A program made the translations under genes and the position numbers. Below the pieces are notes generated by a model that worked only from the letters and a program-made list of their open reading frames with translations, ran no database searches and was not told where the DNA came from. Below, piece by piece: positions 32,366 through 41,807 of a DNA stretch of 64,000 nucleotides (within the stretch, counting starts at the first letter, position 1; every line of letters starts with the position of its first letter). Origin of the DNA: Simmondsia chinensis. Lineage: Eukaryota; Streptophyta; Magnoliopsida; Caryophyllales; Simmondsiaceae. Location of the stretch: NCBI GenBank assembly GCA_018398585.1, contig JAGTTD010000015.1, positions 29,965,478-30,029,477 of the forward strand. Reading direction: 5' to 3'.

Positions 32366-33762
32366 CTACTTCCCATAAATGTAGTGCTCACAGAATTCCA
32401 TTAGTCCTGTTGACTGACCACAAAGCAGTCCCTTCTTACTCAGCTTAGACAATGCCTTATCACCCATGTGACCCATTCTCATGTGCCACAGTCTTGTGAT
32501 CTCTGCATCTGTTATAGTAGATGTGGAAACAGCAATTGAACCTGTCACGGTTGTACCTGCAAGCTCATACAAAGTACCAACCCTATTTCCTTTCATCACA
32601 ATTAAAGCACCCTTACTGACCCACATGACTCCACCTTCAACAATGTACTTGTACCCACTAGACTCAAGGGTACCTAGAGAAATCAAGTTCTTTTTCAACT
32701 CCGAGACGTGACGTGCATCACTTAAGGTTCTAATAGTCCCATCAAACATTCTCATACGGACTGTCCCAATCCCCGCTACCTTACAAGCAGCATTGTTACC
32801 CATCAAGACAACCCCACCTTGTATAAACTTATACGTGGAGAACCAGTCTTTGTTTGGAGTAACATGATATGAACAACCCGAATCCATGACCCACTTATCC
32901 TTGGACCTGGACTGAGAATCAGCAACTAATAGAAACTCCCCTTCACTATCCTCCTCTACAACACTAGCCTCAGCGGACTTGTCTTTGGCCTGGTCACCCC
33001 TGTTACCCTCTTTCGATTTATTCTTATATTTGTAATAGTCTTTCTTTACGTGCCCTTTCTTGTGACAATAATGACACGATAGGTTCTTATGTCTAGATTT
33101 AGACCTAGACTTATTCCCACCATTGGATCCCCTATGTTCTGGTCTACCTCTCATATGCAAACCACTACCTGAGTCATTCACTGAGTCAGATAATTCCCTA
33201 TCTATCTGTTCTTTACTCACAAGATTTCTTTTCACCTCATCAACAGTAATGGTTGGCCTACCCCTATATATCATGTTTTCTACTAAACCCTTATACGAAT
33301 TAGAGAGCGAACACAGTAATATCATAGCTTGATCCTCGTCCTTAGGGACATCCTCCAATTCCTTTAATTCTTGTATAATTGAGGTAAACTCGCTAGATGA
33401 TTTTTAAGAGATGTACCTTCTGTCATACGGAAAGTGAACAACCGACGCTTCACTGCGAGTTTGTTAGAGACTGACTTGTGGCAAAACTTGTCTAACAATT
33501 TCTCCCATAAATCCTTTGCGGTTTTCATCTCCAAGACCTCTGACAGAACATCATCATCCAAACACATCTGTATCGCCGTGAGAGCCTTGTCATCCAACTC
33601 TTCCCATTGTGCCTTAGTCATAGTCACGAGTTTCTTCTCTTTTCCCTCCAGTGCTTTCCTCAAGCCGTTCTGAGTCAGGAGTCCTTTCACACGGACTTGC
33701 CATAAACTGAAGCTTCCTTGACCATTGAACTTCTCTACCTCGGTTTTAATACCTGATGCCAT
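32366..33762 (-). pseudogene. Copia gag and protease, broken
   Basis: The start ATG at 33760-33762 gives MASGIKTEVEKFNGQGSFSL, the usual gag opening. A stop near 33364 and a frame break follow; the rest resumes at 33358. The zinc knuckle CHYCHKKGH near 33040-33080 has Tyr in place of the last Cys. The protease active site reads WVMDSGCSYH, and the pre-integrase HxxxH block (LWHMRMGHMG) follows. Confidence 0.88.
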
Positions 33763-33797
33763 TGTACCAATTCGAAGAACCGGCTCTGATATCAATT

Positions 33798-34271
33798 TGT
33801 GCAGAAATAAACAATTCTCCTGGATCACAATTAAATCAAATACCACGACAATAACGAGAAATAAATGGACTAAAAGAGAAGAAAACAATCGACACAATGA
33901 TTTACGTGGAAACCCTTTTACAATCGAAAGGGGAGAAAACCACGGGCGAAGATTGGAGTTTTTATTATTGAATCAAAAGAATAATTACAATATTTTTTCT
34001 CACTTTCAATTTATTTGTGGCGGCGCCGCTCAAGGGAAAACCTCACTTTTGGATTTGGATTATGAATGACGTAACCCTACGTCTCATTATTTAGGCGCTG
34101 AGAATTCGCGCTTCCCGATCGATCGGGGAGTCCTGATCGATCGGCCTGCTTACTGGAGGCGTTCTGCTTTTACATAACTTTCCCAATCAATCGAGCTGCA
34201 CCCCGATCGATCGACCTCCTCATGGCCCTTCTCCTTAATATGCCAAGTAATTTTGAGGCATTTTCCTAACA
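33798..34271 (-). repeat. Copia 5' LTR (474 bp)
   Basis: Minus strand TGTTAGGAAAATG to TCTGCACA, next to the primer-binding region. It carries several GATCGATC palindromes (34118-34140 and 34204-34213). Confidence 0.85.
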
Positions 34272-34995
34272 AAAACATCAATTTTAAATAAAAAGGAAGC
34301 TACACACCCAGAACACAATATAATACTCAAATAGACGGGCATTTTCAACTAATCTGCTATATGAAATGTTTCTTTAATTAGGTTCTCCATCAAATCAATT
34401 GTCTTGACAATCTTGTCTTTGTATCGATTTTACCTAATCCCAACATAGGGCATATCACGAGTTTTCCTTGCTTCTACCAACTCGATTTGATCAACTCTGT
34501 GAGACCTATACTCGTCCCAAATATCCTCCTCTAGAATCATGACTCTACAGAATTTTGTAGCTAGTCCTTGTTTTTCATCTGTCAATGTTGGTTTTCGTAG
34601 GATTCTATTGTAAGTTAACAAACTTAAAATGGCCAAAAATCTCCTATTTTTCTTGTTCTTTCAATATCATGTATATTTGAGTCGTAAAATATAATTAGAC
34701 AATAAATAAATAAAATAATTTTATCTAATTAATATTTAAAATAAATAATTAGATTTTTAGGACACGGATTCCAACATTATATTCCTCATAATTATTAAAA
34801 CAAGCTTACAAATATAGAGTGATTTACAAAGATATGAATGAAAATAATATAAAAAATTAGAATTTTAATTTGAAAACTTAATAGCGCTCCATCAAAAATT
34901 AAGATCGTACCATTAGATCTACCATGACCTTTGCTAAGAACAGGAGTAGCTTTTTACAATGGTATTTTGTTTTCGTTCTACAAATAGTAAAAAGT
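34272..34995. other. Non-coding stretch with a short unrecognised ORF
   Basis: A 68-codon minus-strand ORF at 34430-34636 (contains MILEEDIWDEYRSH and ends MPYVGIR) has protein-like composition, unlike its surroundings. I do not recognise it; it may be a fragment of a captured gene or of a retroelement. The rest is AT-rich. Confidence 0.3.
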
Positions 34996-35482
34996 TCAAT
35001 TGGGTCGAGTGGTTTTGTCTCCGCCGTGCTGCTGTGGCAGGAGAAGTCTGAACATTGGGTCGTGCTGCTGTATTGTCCATCCTAGTGGAACATGTGTGCC
35101 CAAAGACACCACAGAGATGACAAACTCTATGGGAGCCTCAAACGCCGCTGAAATCTTGTGTTCTATACCACTGACCTCTTCAAAGATGGTCTTTAATAAA
35201 TGCACCTTGGCATCAATCTCTACATACACGCATACAGGAATAGCCAAGTCTTGTCTCAACCTCGGTTATCTTGTCCATAAACAAGGGAATACCCACTATG
35301 CTCACAAAAATGCTGAGCCCTTGAGTTGTTCGAAGGCTCAAAGGGAGGCCAGGGAGCTTCATCCATATCGGGATCCTCGAGGTGCCCTTACTCACCGAGC
35401 GCTCCTTCGAAGGCTCAAAGGCAATTGACATCCTTTTGTTTACCAAAGTACTTACCTCCCATAATCTTCTCCTAATGGTCAT
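34996..35482 (-). pseudogene. DUF4283-type LINE ORF1 (gag-like) fragment
   Basis: On the minus strand 35482-35213 gives RIPIWMKLPGLPLSL, GIPLFMDKITEVETRLGYS, then after a frameshift (35259-34996) VYVEIDAKVHL and further decayed sequence. This is the nucleic-acid-binding gag-like domain found in plant L1 ORF1 and related proteins. Both ends are broken. Near 35440 the inhibitor upstream flank begins. Confidence 0.6.
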
Positions 35483-35487
35483 GGCTA

Positions 35488-36013
35488 GGGATGGTAATGG
35501 GGCGGGTAAAACCCGCTACCCGTGGGTACCCGCCCTGTTTGGAGTGGGAATGGGTATTGGGGGGGCGGGGGGGGATAGCGGGTATGGGTTGGGTGTATCC
35601 GCCCTGTACCCACCACAGGTATGGAGTGGGTATGGGTATTGTGTTGTACCGCCCCACCCCACTCACACCTACCATACTTGCTCTATTTTGTATATAGTTA
35701 ACTTTCAAATTAAAAAATACATGCTTAAATTCAATAACTTAAATTATTTATCAGTGTTACAAGAAATTATAATTGGATTTTTATAATACAAGAGGGTATA
35801 TATAATTATTTTTTACACACATTAGGAAGATACAGGGAGGGTAATGGATACCTATTAGATACCCGTGAGTAATGAGGCTAGTATAGGTATAAGTTTGTAC
35901 TCGCCGGGGTGAGTATGGGTATCTATTTTATACCCGTAACGGATATGGGTATGAATTTATATGACGGGTACAAGTATAGAAGAGACACCCTTGTACTTGC
36001 CCCCATTGCCATC
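35488..36013. mobile_element. MITE with TAGGGATGGYAATGGGG ends
   Basis: Left end CTAGGGATGGTAATGGGG and right end CCCATTGCCATCCCTAG are inverted. The interior is built of ATGGGTATGGGTATT and ACCCGC words. CATGG stands at both sides, but the duplication length is uncertain. Probably hAT-like. ORFs here are repeat-derived. Confidence 0.6.
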
Positions 36014-36784
36014 CCTAGCATGGTTATCAAAATCGCGAGTCAGATCGTAGGATCGTATCCTACTATCCCACTATGCCCTACCGACCCGTATCGCGTAAAA
36101 AATCGTAAGAAAGTAGACTCCTATTGAACTCGAGTAGGATCGGTAGAATTGGGGTAGGATCGGTAGGATCGCCAATTCTACACCTATTCTACCTAGTCAA
36201 TAATAAAAAAAATAACATATTTGAGGTCTGACGCCGATTCTACTTGGATTCTAATCCAATTCTACTAATTTTACAGGTTATTTTTTAAATTTATTTTTTT
36301 CAGCTTTTTTTTTTTTTTTTTTTTTTAAAACCTTTCCCTTCTTCCCCTTCCCCCTTTCTCATTTTTTTTCCCCTCTCCTTTTCCTTCCCCCTCCCATAAC
36401 CTAATCTTAATCATTCTCTCATAACACACTCTTCACTTATCTTCACCGGCAGCCCTAGCCACCGCTGATTATGGCCAACTGACGTAGAACTACTGCTCCA
36501 GCCACACACCGAGGTTTGACACCGACCCATGGGTCACACACAGACATATTTCATTTTCTTTTTGGATAAATCACTAATTTTTATTTAATTTCTTATTCTT
36601 CTAGTATATTAAATTACTTGGGTAATTGTTTTGATTTTTATTTTGTTTATTTTCAGCTTGTTTTTGTTTTTTGGACTTTTTTGATAATCTTCATTATATA
36701 TTTGAGGCTTTTTTTTTTATATATTTGAGGCTTGTAATGCGATTTTATTGGATACAAGTTATTGCTTTATACATAAAGTAGAAT
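36014..36784. other. Left part of an inserted block with TCAAAATC ends
   Basis: The block opens with GGTTATCAAAATCGCGAG and, beyond the TRIM array, closes near 40437 with GATTTTGACCACCTTGATCC; these ends are inverted. GTAGGATCG words are repeated at both ends. 36300-36420 is a T/C-rich stretch. No gene. The host sequence resumes at 40455 (GGCTAGGGCTATAATAATGG). Confidence 0.45.
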
Positions 36785-37532
36785 CCTACATGTGAGTCTT
36801 ATAGTTGAATCCCACATTGGAGTGGCAAGGTTAAATAGATCAACTTATAAGTATAGTGGATTACTCTACCTATTGCCAATTGGTTTTATGATGGAACCCC
36901 ACTTGGGCTTATATGTGGATCTTGTAAGTTCCAACTCCGTGGGTCGGGCCTAAATTTAACATGGTATTAGAGCGGGTGTATGATCCCGGACTCTTGTTTG
37001 TAAGCACTGTGTCCTCGGAAAGAGGGGTGCATTTATATTTGGTCCTCAAGGGCCTCTCCATTATGTTGGATCTAATTGGATTAAAGAAAGCGATGGGTAC
37101 GTTTGAAATAGACTTACATATGAGGCGGAGTGTTGAGGATTCCACATGTGAGCCTATGTAGTAGAATCTCACATTGGAGTTGTGAGAGTGAAGAGATTTA
37201 TTTATAAGCCCAGTGGGTTACTCCACCTATTGCCAATTGATTTTAGAATGGAACCCCACTTGGGCTTATACGTGGATCTCGTTGTTCCAACTACGTGGGT
37301 CGGGCCTAAAGCTCCGGTGAAATTCAACATGATGGCAGAGCGGGTGGATGATCCCGAACTCTTGTTTGTCAGCACCGTGTCCTCGAAAAGAGGGGTGCAT
37401 TTGTGTTTGGTGCTCCGAGGGCCTCTCCAGTATGTTAGATCTAGTTAGATCAGAGAAGGCGAGGGGTGCATTTGAAATAGACTCATATGTGAGGGGGAGA
37501 GTTAAAGAGTATTCCACATGTGAGTCTTGTAG

Positions 37533-40140
37533 TTTTTTTTTTTTTTTTTTTTTTGATAAATTGGGGCAAAATTTCATAACAAGCCGGCCACTCGCTAGAC
37601 GAGGCCGAAGTCCGACCGCAACAGCACGGGGACCAAAAAGAAGCCAACACAAAACAAGAAAACAGACCCAAAACACGACTCAGCAGACAACAAAAACAGG
37701 ATCGGACAAGACACGGGGACAAGAAACAAAAGCGGGCACAGAAACAGCAAAAACAGGGATCCAAGCTGAAGAGGAGACAGAAGGCCGGCACAAGAACTGA
37801 GAAAGAACCTGAAGACCCACCCTAACACTCTAACCATATCAATGAGCAAGGATGTCTGCCACCCTAATCGGGTCGAAACCATCAAAGTTGATGCCCACCT
37901 TTTGACCTATCTCTATAACCCGCTTCGCACTCAGGATCCTCTCATCGTATTCTTCTTCCGTGATTTTCTGGATTCGATTACCCCTATTTCTTTCTTTCTT
38001 CTTTCTGGCTGACTTAGGTGATTTTCTAGCATTACTTGTAGGAGACATATCCTTGAGGAAGTCTTGCAACTCCCGCTTCTCTCTATCCTTGATCTTGCGC
38101 TTGATCGCTTTTCTCTGTTTTCTTGTTGTGTGTAGTTTTTCCTTTATTCTCCAGCCCGAGCTAGGCCCTCCCATGGATGGAGCTAATTCTTGTTGACACA
38201 ACGGCATACTATCCTCAGCTTGAGGGTTACCCATTGCTGCTATGGGCTCGAATCCTGGAGGGAACTCAGGCCCAAATGTTGTTGACTCATTATCACTGTT
38301 ACTGCCCCGAGTATCGGTATCAGGTGTGGTTATCTAGGCATGATGTTGAATAGCTGGATCTTCGCCAATCTCAACCCATGGCAGTAGAAGAGGAGGATGC
38401 GCCACCTGCTGTGAAGCGCAAGGCCTGGCATGCATGATCAATGGCTGCAGGGCCCATCTTCCAATAATTTGGCCGTTGCAGTGGAGGGAAACATGTCAAG
38501 ACGGCTGCCAAGCAACTTTCGTCCCTTCATTTTCCAACAGCGGGGCAGGAATTCTAATCTCCTCACTAGTAATTGGGCGTTCAGGCACCAGATGCGGAGA
38601 AGGTTGAACATGTGAGGAATGCCTTATCACGGTTGTGCATTCGTTCCCTTGGGGGGGATGTGATGTGAAATAGGTCTGGAATCAATGCAGAGCTTCCTTC
38701 TTTAACGAAGATCAAACGGGTTCCCCCATTGTGGTGAACCTGGACTATCTGGTGGATGCATGTTGTGTGACAAGTGTCCACCAGAATCCTTGCAACGTCA
38801 ACGCACCTCATAGTGGATGTTCTTGGATCCACCCTAATAAATTTTCCCCAGAGTTTGGCGATATCGACAAAGCATTCATTTGACCAACACTAGACCGACA
38901 ATCTGTGCATCTCAAGCCAAACTCTTCTATTAAGGGACCCAAGCGTCTCTCCCAAGTATTTATATACTTCTCTGAACATTCGTAGGAGAATCTCCTTGCG
39001 GGGGCCGAGATAGGCATCCATAGTATCAATTGAATCACAAACCAGAATAAAGGAATTGATGCTTAAGCCTTTAGGTGTAAGTCCGTAAAGGTCATTATCG
39101 GTGATAAATGTAAGAACATCATCAAGACTGACCTCAACAATGGAACGGACAACTATTAACCGCTTAAGCCATGCCTCAACTCTCTTGTTAGAATTTGACA
39201 CTGTAATCCTCGGAAAATCTGTGCTAGTATGTACCCCACTTCGATTAGTTGATTCGTCCCCCCGGTCTTGGGTCGTATATGTGGTTTTGTCCTGTTGGGC
39301 CGTGCTTTGTTGTGGTTGGCCTCGAGCGGATGTAGGTATTGCACTTCTGACTGAAGTTGCCCATTGCACCCTGAGCTTCACACCTGCAACCCATCTCCCG
39401 TTCATGGACTTGACAACCCTTGTAGCTTCATTCAAGTCACGAAACCGAACAAAGCCATACGACTCTGTAGTTCTCAGCCTTCTTTTCACAGGGACAAATG
39501 TGCCATATATTGATTTGAATGTGCGGAAGACAGCCCTAAGCCACGAATTTGTCGTTCTTTTAGGTAAACCATCAACGAAGATGGATGCCCCTGTACCGGC
39601 GTGCAACATTTGCGATGGTTGAAAAGGTACTTAGGATAACCGCACCAAAGTCGCCCAGCTCGTTGGAAAAATTGGTGTATTCTGCTGCTGGAGATGGTGA
39701 ATGCCCCTGTACCGGCCGTGCTCTGCTGTGGTTGGTGGTGGATTCAGCTCTGGAGGTGGTGATGGTGGTGAAATTGGAGGTTCGATGGAGGTTTTTGTGG
39801 GTGTTGGGGGAGAACGACGATGTGCTGGTGAGTGGTGGATTTGGTGGAAGGTGGTAGAAATTGAAGGTTCGTGGGAAAGGTGGAGAAAGTATACCGGACG
39901 GTTGAGGCACAGTGGTGGCGCATCAGGTTGATGAGGAGGGAGGTGGTGATGATCCTCGCTGGCCACCCGATCATTGACAGACTGCGGCGAGAGTTGTACG
40001 ATCGGGTCGGCTGGCCGTCATCGAGTCCTTGGTTGTGACTCCGGCACCCGATGAGCAACCCACGGGCCCACATGCGCCGGAATGGGTGGCGCGTGTGGTT
40101 CCTTTGTGACCGTTGGGGGTTTTATTTAGGAGAGAGAAGA
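37533..40140 (-). mobile_element. ORF1-only L1-type LINE derivative (half-LINE)
   Basis: On the minus strand: 5' leader (from about 40140), ORF1 with an RRM (39609 to 37839), then directly a T-rich 3' UTR (37830-37560, ending CGAGTGGCCGGC and ATTTTGCCCCAATTTATC) and a 22 nt poly A (37533-37554 as T on the plus strand). No endonuclease or RT sequence lies between ORF1 and the 3' UTR. It split the third LTR of the TRIM array. Confidence 0.7.
37839..39609 (-). pseudogene. L1 ORF1 with RRM and DUF4283-like region, frameshifted
   Basis: ORF1 proteins bind LINE RNA. 39609-39350 shows an RNA recognition motif: RNP2 as IFVDGL and RNP1 as YGFVRF, with the MNGRWVAG turn. 39150-38600 holds the part leading into DUF4283-like sequence (VWLEMHRLSV, then after frame changes DPRTSTMRCVDVARILV and FVKEGSSALIPDLF). 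38234-37839 is a Lys/Arg-rich C-terminus ending in KRVIEIGQKVGINFDGF. At least three frame changes make it inactive. RRM-bearing ORF1 is known for the BNR group of plant L1 elements. Confidence 0.7.
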
Positions 40141-40360
40141 CAGCGTGCAGAATCCTACTTGGAGTGGTAAGGTTGAATAGATCAATTTATAAGTATAGTG
40201 GGTTACTCCACCTATTGCCAATTGATTTTAGGATGGAACCCCACTTAGGCTTATATGTGGATCTCATGTATGCTAACTCTGTGGGTCGGGCCGAAAGGTC
40301 CAGTGAAATTTAACACAATTTTATTGGATATAAGTTATTGTTTTACACATAAAGTAGAAT

Positions 40361-40876
40361 ATTACGTTTCTCAATCCGATTCTACGATCCCGATCCTGAG
40401 GACTCCTCACCGATCCTACGTAAAATCCTGATTTTGACCACCTTGATCCCTAATCATGGCTAGGGCTATAATAATGGTGTTGAGAGAGGAGACAAAACAA
40501 GGACTTGCATTAAAACATGAAAAATCACATGGAGGGATTCATTGAAAAGCAAGTTTATAATACACTAAAATACTCGTTTTATTAATATTATTAGTATAAT
40601 ACGAGCATTATATAGATATTCATATTTTCCATTTAAAAAATAAATGATAATCGGATATAATCAAGGCTTGCGACCGTATTCCATATTTTGCTAAATTATT
40701 GGTGGTACCCTATCATTTACTATGTGTTATATTTCTACAACCGCTAATGTTACCAAAATTCTCCTCTACTTCTATAAGTCGACAAACTTTAACCAAAATT
40801 TTTATATATACAGCTGAATAATACACGTATGTATTTGATTACATTTAGTTTAATTTTTTTGTATTGTATCTTATAA
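40361..40876. other. Duplicated inhibitor upstream flank (copy C unit)
   Basis: From 40455 it matches 8436-8850 and 17100-18930 (GGCTATAATAATGGTGTTGAG, TATTACCTT-type and TACTTCTATAAGTC blocks). Together with 35440-35487 it shows that the 5 kb between was inserted into this flank. Confidence 0.6.
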
Positions 40877-41656
40877 CAATAATTAATCTAAAAATAACCC
40901 AACTACATGTCAATATACCAAAAAATAAACCAACTCTATTTTCTAATAAAAAATAACCCAACTCTAACTTTTCAAACAAAAAATAACCAAACTCTAATAT
41001 TAATCTAAAAATAACCCAACTCTAAAACTTTGATTTAAAAAGAACTGAATTGTGATCCGACAGTATATTTTTCTTCAACATATTTTGGGTTTGGCTTGCT
41101 CTATGTAGGCGGTCTCATTTAGTAAACGAGACGAGCGAGCATAGATATGCGGCTCGGTTAGATAAATGATACCAATATCGAGTTGGACTCATTTAGTTAA
41201 CAAGCCGAGCGGAGCCAATCAAGCTGTGGTTCGGCTCAGTTCATTTGCAGCTCTAGTTTTTTGGTTGTATTTCTCAGTTATTTTGCTTGTTCTTTGCCCC
41301 GGGGTATGCCTTTTTTAGGGTTGTACTCAATTATTGGGGAAAAAAAAAACGTACTTTTAGTTTGGTTAGAAAAGAAATCAAACCAAACCAAAAATATATA
41401 GAAGAAAAATATTTTATCGGAGCGTCATATCACACGCCATACTTAGCCATCAATTCAGTATTTTTTAAAATTAATTTTAGAATTTGGTTTTTTTTTTTAG
41501 AAAAGTTAGAGTTGAGTTATTTTTTGGTTAGAAAATAGAGTTAGGTTATTTTTTGGTAGAAAAGTCAAAGTTTGGTCATTTTTTGGTTGCAAAATAAAAT
41601 TAAGTTATTTTTTAATATATTGACATATAATTAGATTATTTTTAGATTAATTGTTG
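40877..41656. mobile_element. Mutator-like foldback element, copy 3, core inverted
   Basis: Inverted arms as in copies 1 and 2 (CAATAATTAATCTAAAAATA at the left; TAGATTAATTGTTG at the right). The GAGCTCG-type core (41100-41262) lies in the opposite orientation relative to copies 1 and 2, and the extra segment that follows the left arm in copy 1 (TTGTACATCCCAC, GAACAAGC) is here beside the right arm (41285-41340). The target duplication is decayed. Confidence 0.7.
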
Positions 41657-41679
41657 GATTTTACTACCACGACATAAGA

Positions 41680-41740
41680 AGTACTTGCAATAAACATGAA
41701 AAACATGGGGATGCTCCACAGAGAAGCAAGTATATAAACA
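41680..41740 (+). promoter_or_regulatory. Promoter of inhibitor copy C
   Basis: AAACATGAAAAACATGG, TATATAAA at 41731-41738 and CACAATGCATGGCAACTTA, about 70 bp before the start codon, as in copy B. Confidence 0.6.
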
Positions 41741-41807
41741 CAATGCATGGCAACTTAATGCTCATCAATTTAAATCTCAACGGTCATATTGCCAAAAACA
41801 AAGCAAA

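Larger units (their letters stand above)
29169..34271 (-). mobile_element. Tork/Tnt1-like Ty1-Copia retrotransposon
   Basis: Minus-strand order: 5' LTR (33798-34271), primer-binding region with TATCAGAGCC (near 33783-33795), gag, protease, integrase, reverse transcriptase, RNase H, 3' LTR (29169-29740). The integrase-before-RT order and the block wording place it in Ty1-Copia, near Tnt1. Several stops and frame breaks make it inactive. The LTRs differ at many positions, and the 3' LTR lost about 75 bp at its outer end and gained a SINE, so insertion was not recent. Confidence 0.9.
36785..40315 (+). mobile_element. TRIM-like LTR element as a concatemer (LTR-int-LTR-int-LTR)
   Basis: LTRs at about 36785-36961, 37131-37329 and 37502-37532 continued at 40142-40315. 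They share CCCACATTGGAG, CACCTATTGCCAATTG, ATGGAACCCCACTTGG and GTGGGTCGGGCC. Each of the first two ends in ACA and is followed by TGGTATTAGAGCGGG or TGATGGCAGAGCGGG (tRNA-Met-type primer sites, 36962 and 37330). Short internal parts (~170 bp) end in a purine run (GAGGCGGAG, GAGGGGGAGAG). No protein is encoded. Concatemers like this arise by LTR recombination. A 43 bp direct repeat flanks the array (36742-36784 and 40318-40360). Confidence 0.7.

Noticed and set aside
35382..36127. Gly/Tyr-rich ORFs on both strands
   Set aside because: They translate ATGGGTATGGGTATT-type repeats of a MITE.
37348..37885. Overlapping ORFs on both strands over the L1 3' UTR
   Set aside because: They read through the T-rich 3' UTR and the poly A run; no known protein.
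39101..39966. Long ORFs on both strands beside the RRM ORF
   Set aside because: Only the minus-strand frame 39609-38890 has recognisable motifs (RNP1, RNP2); the others are antisense or repeat-derived.
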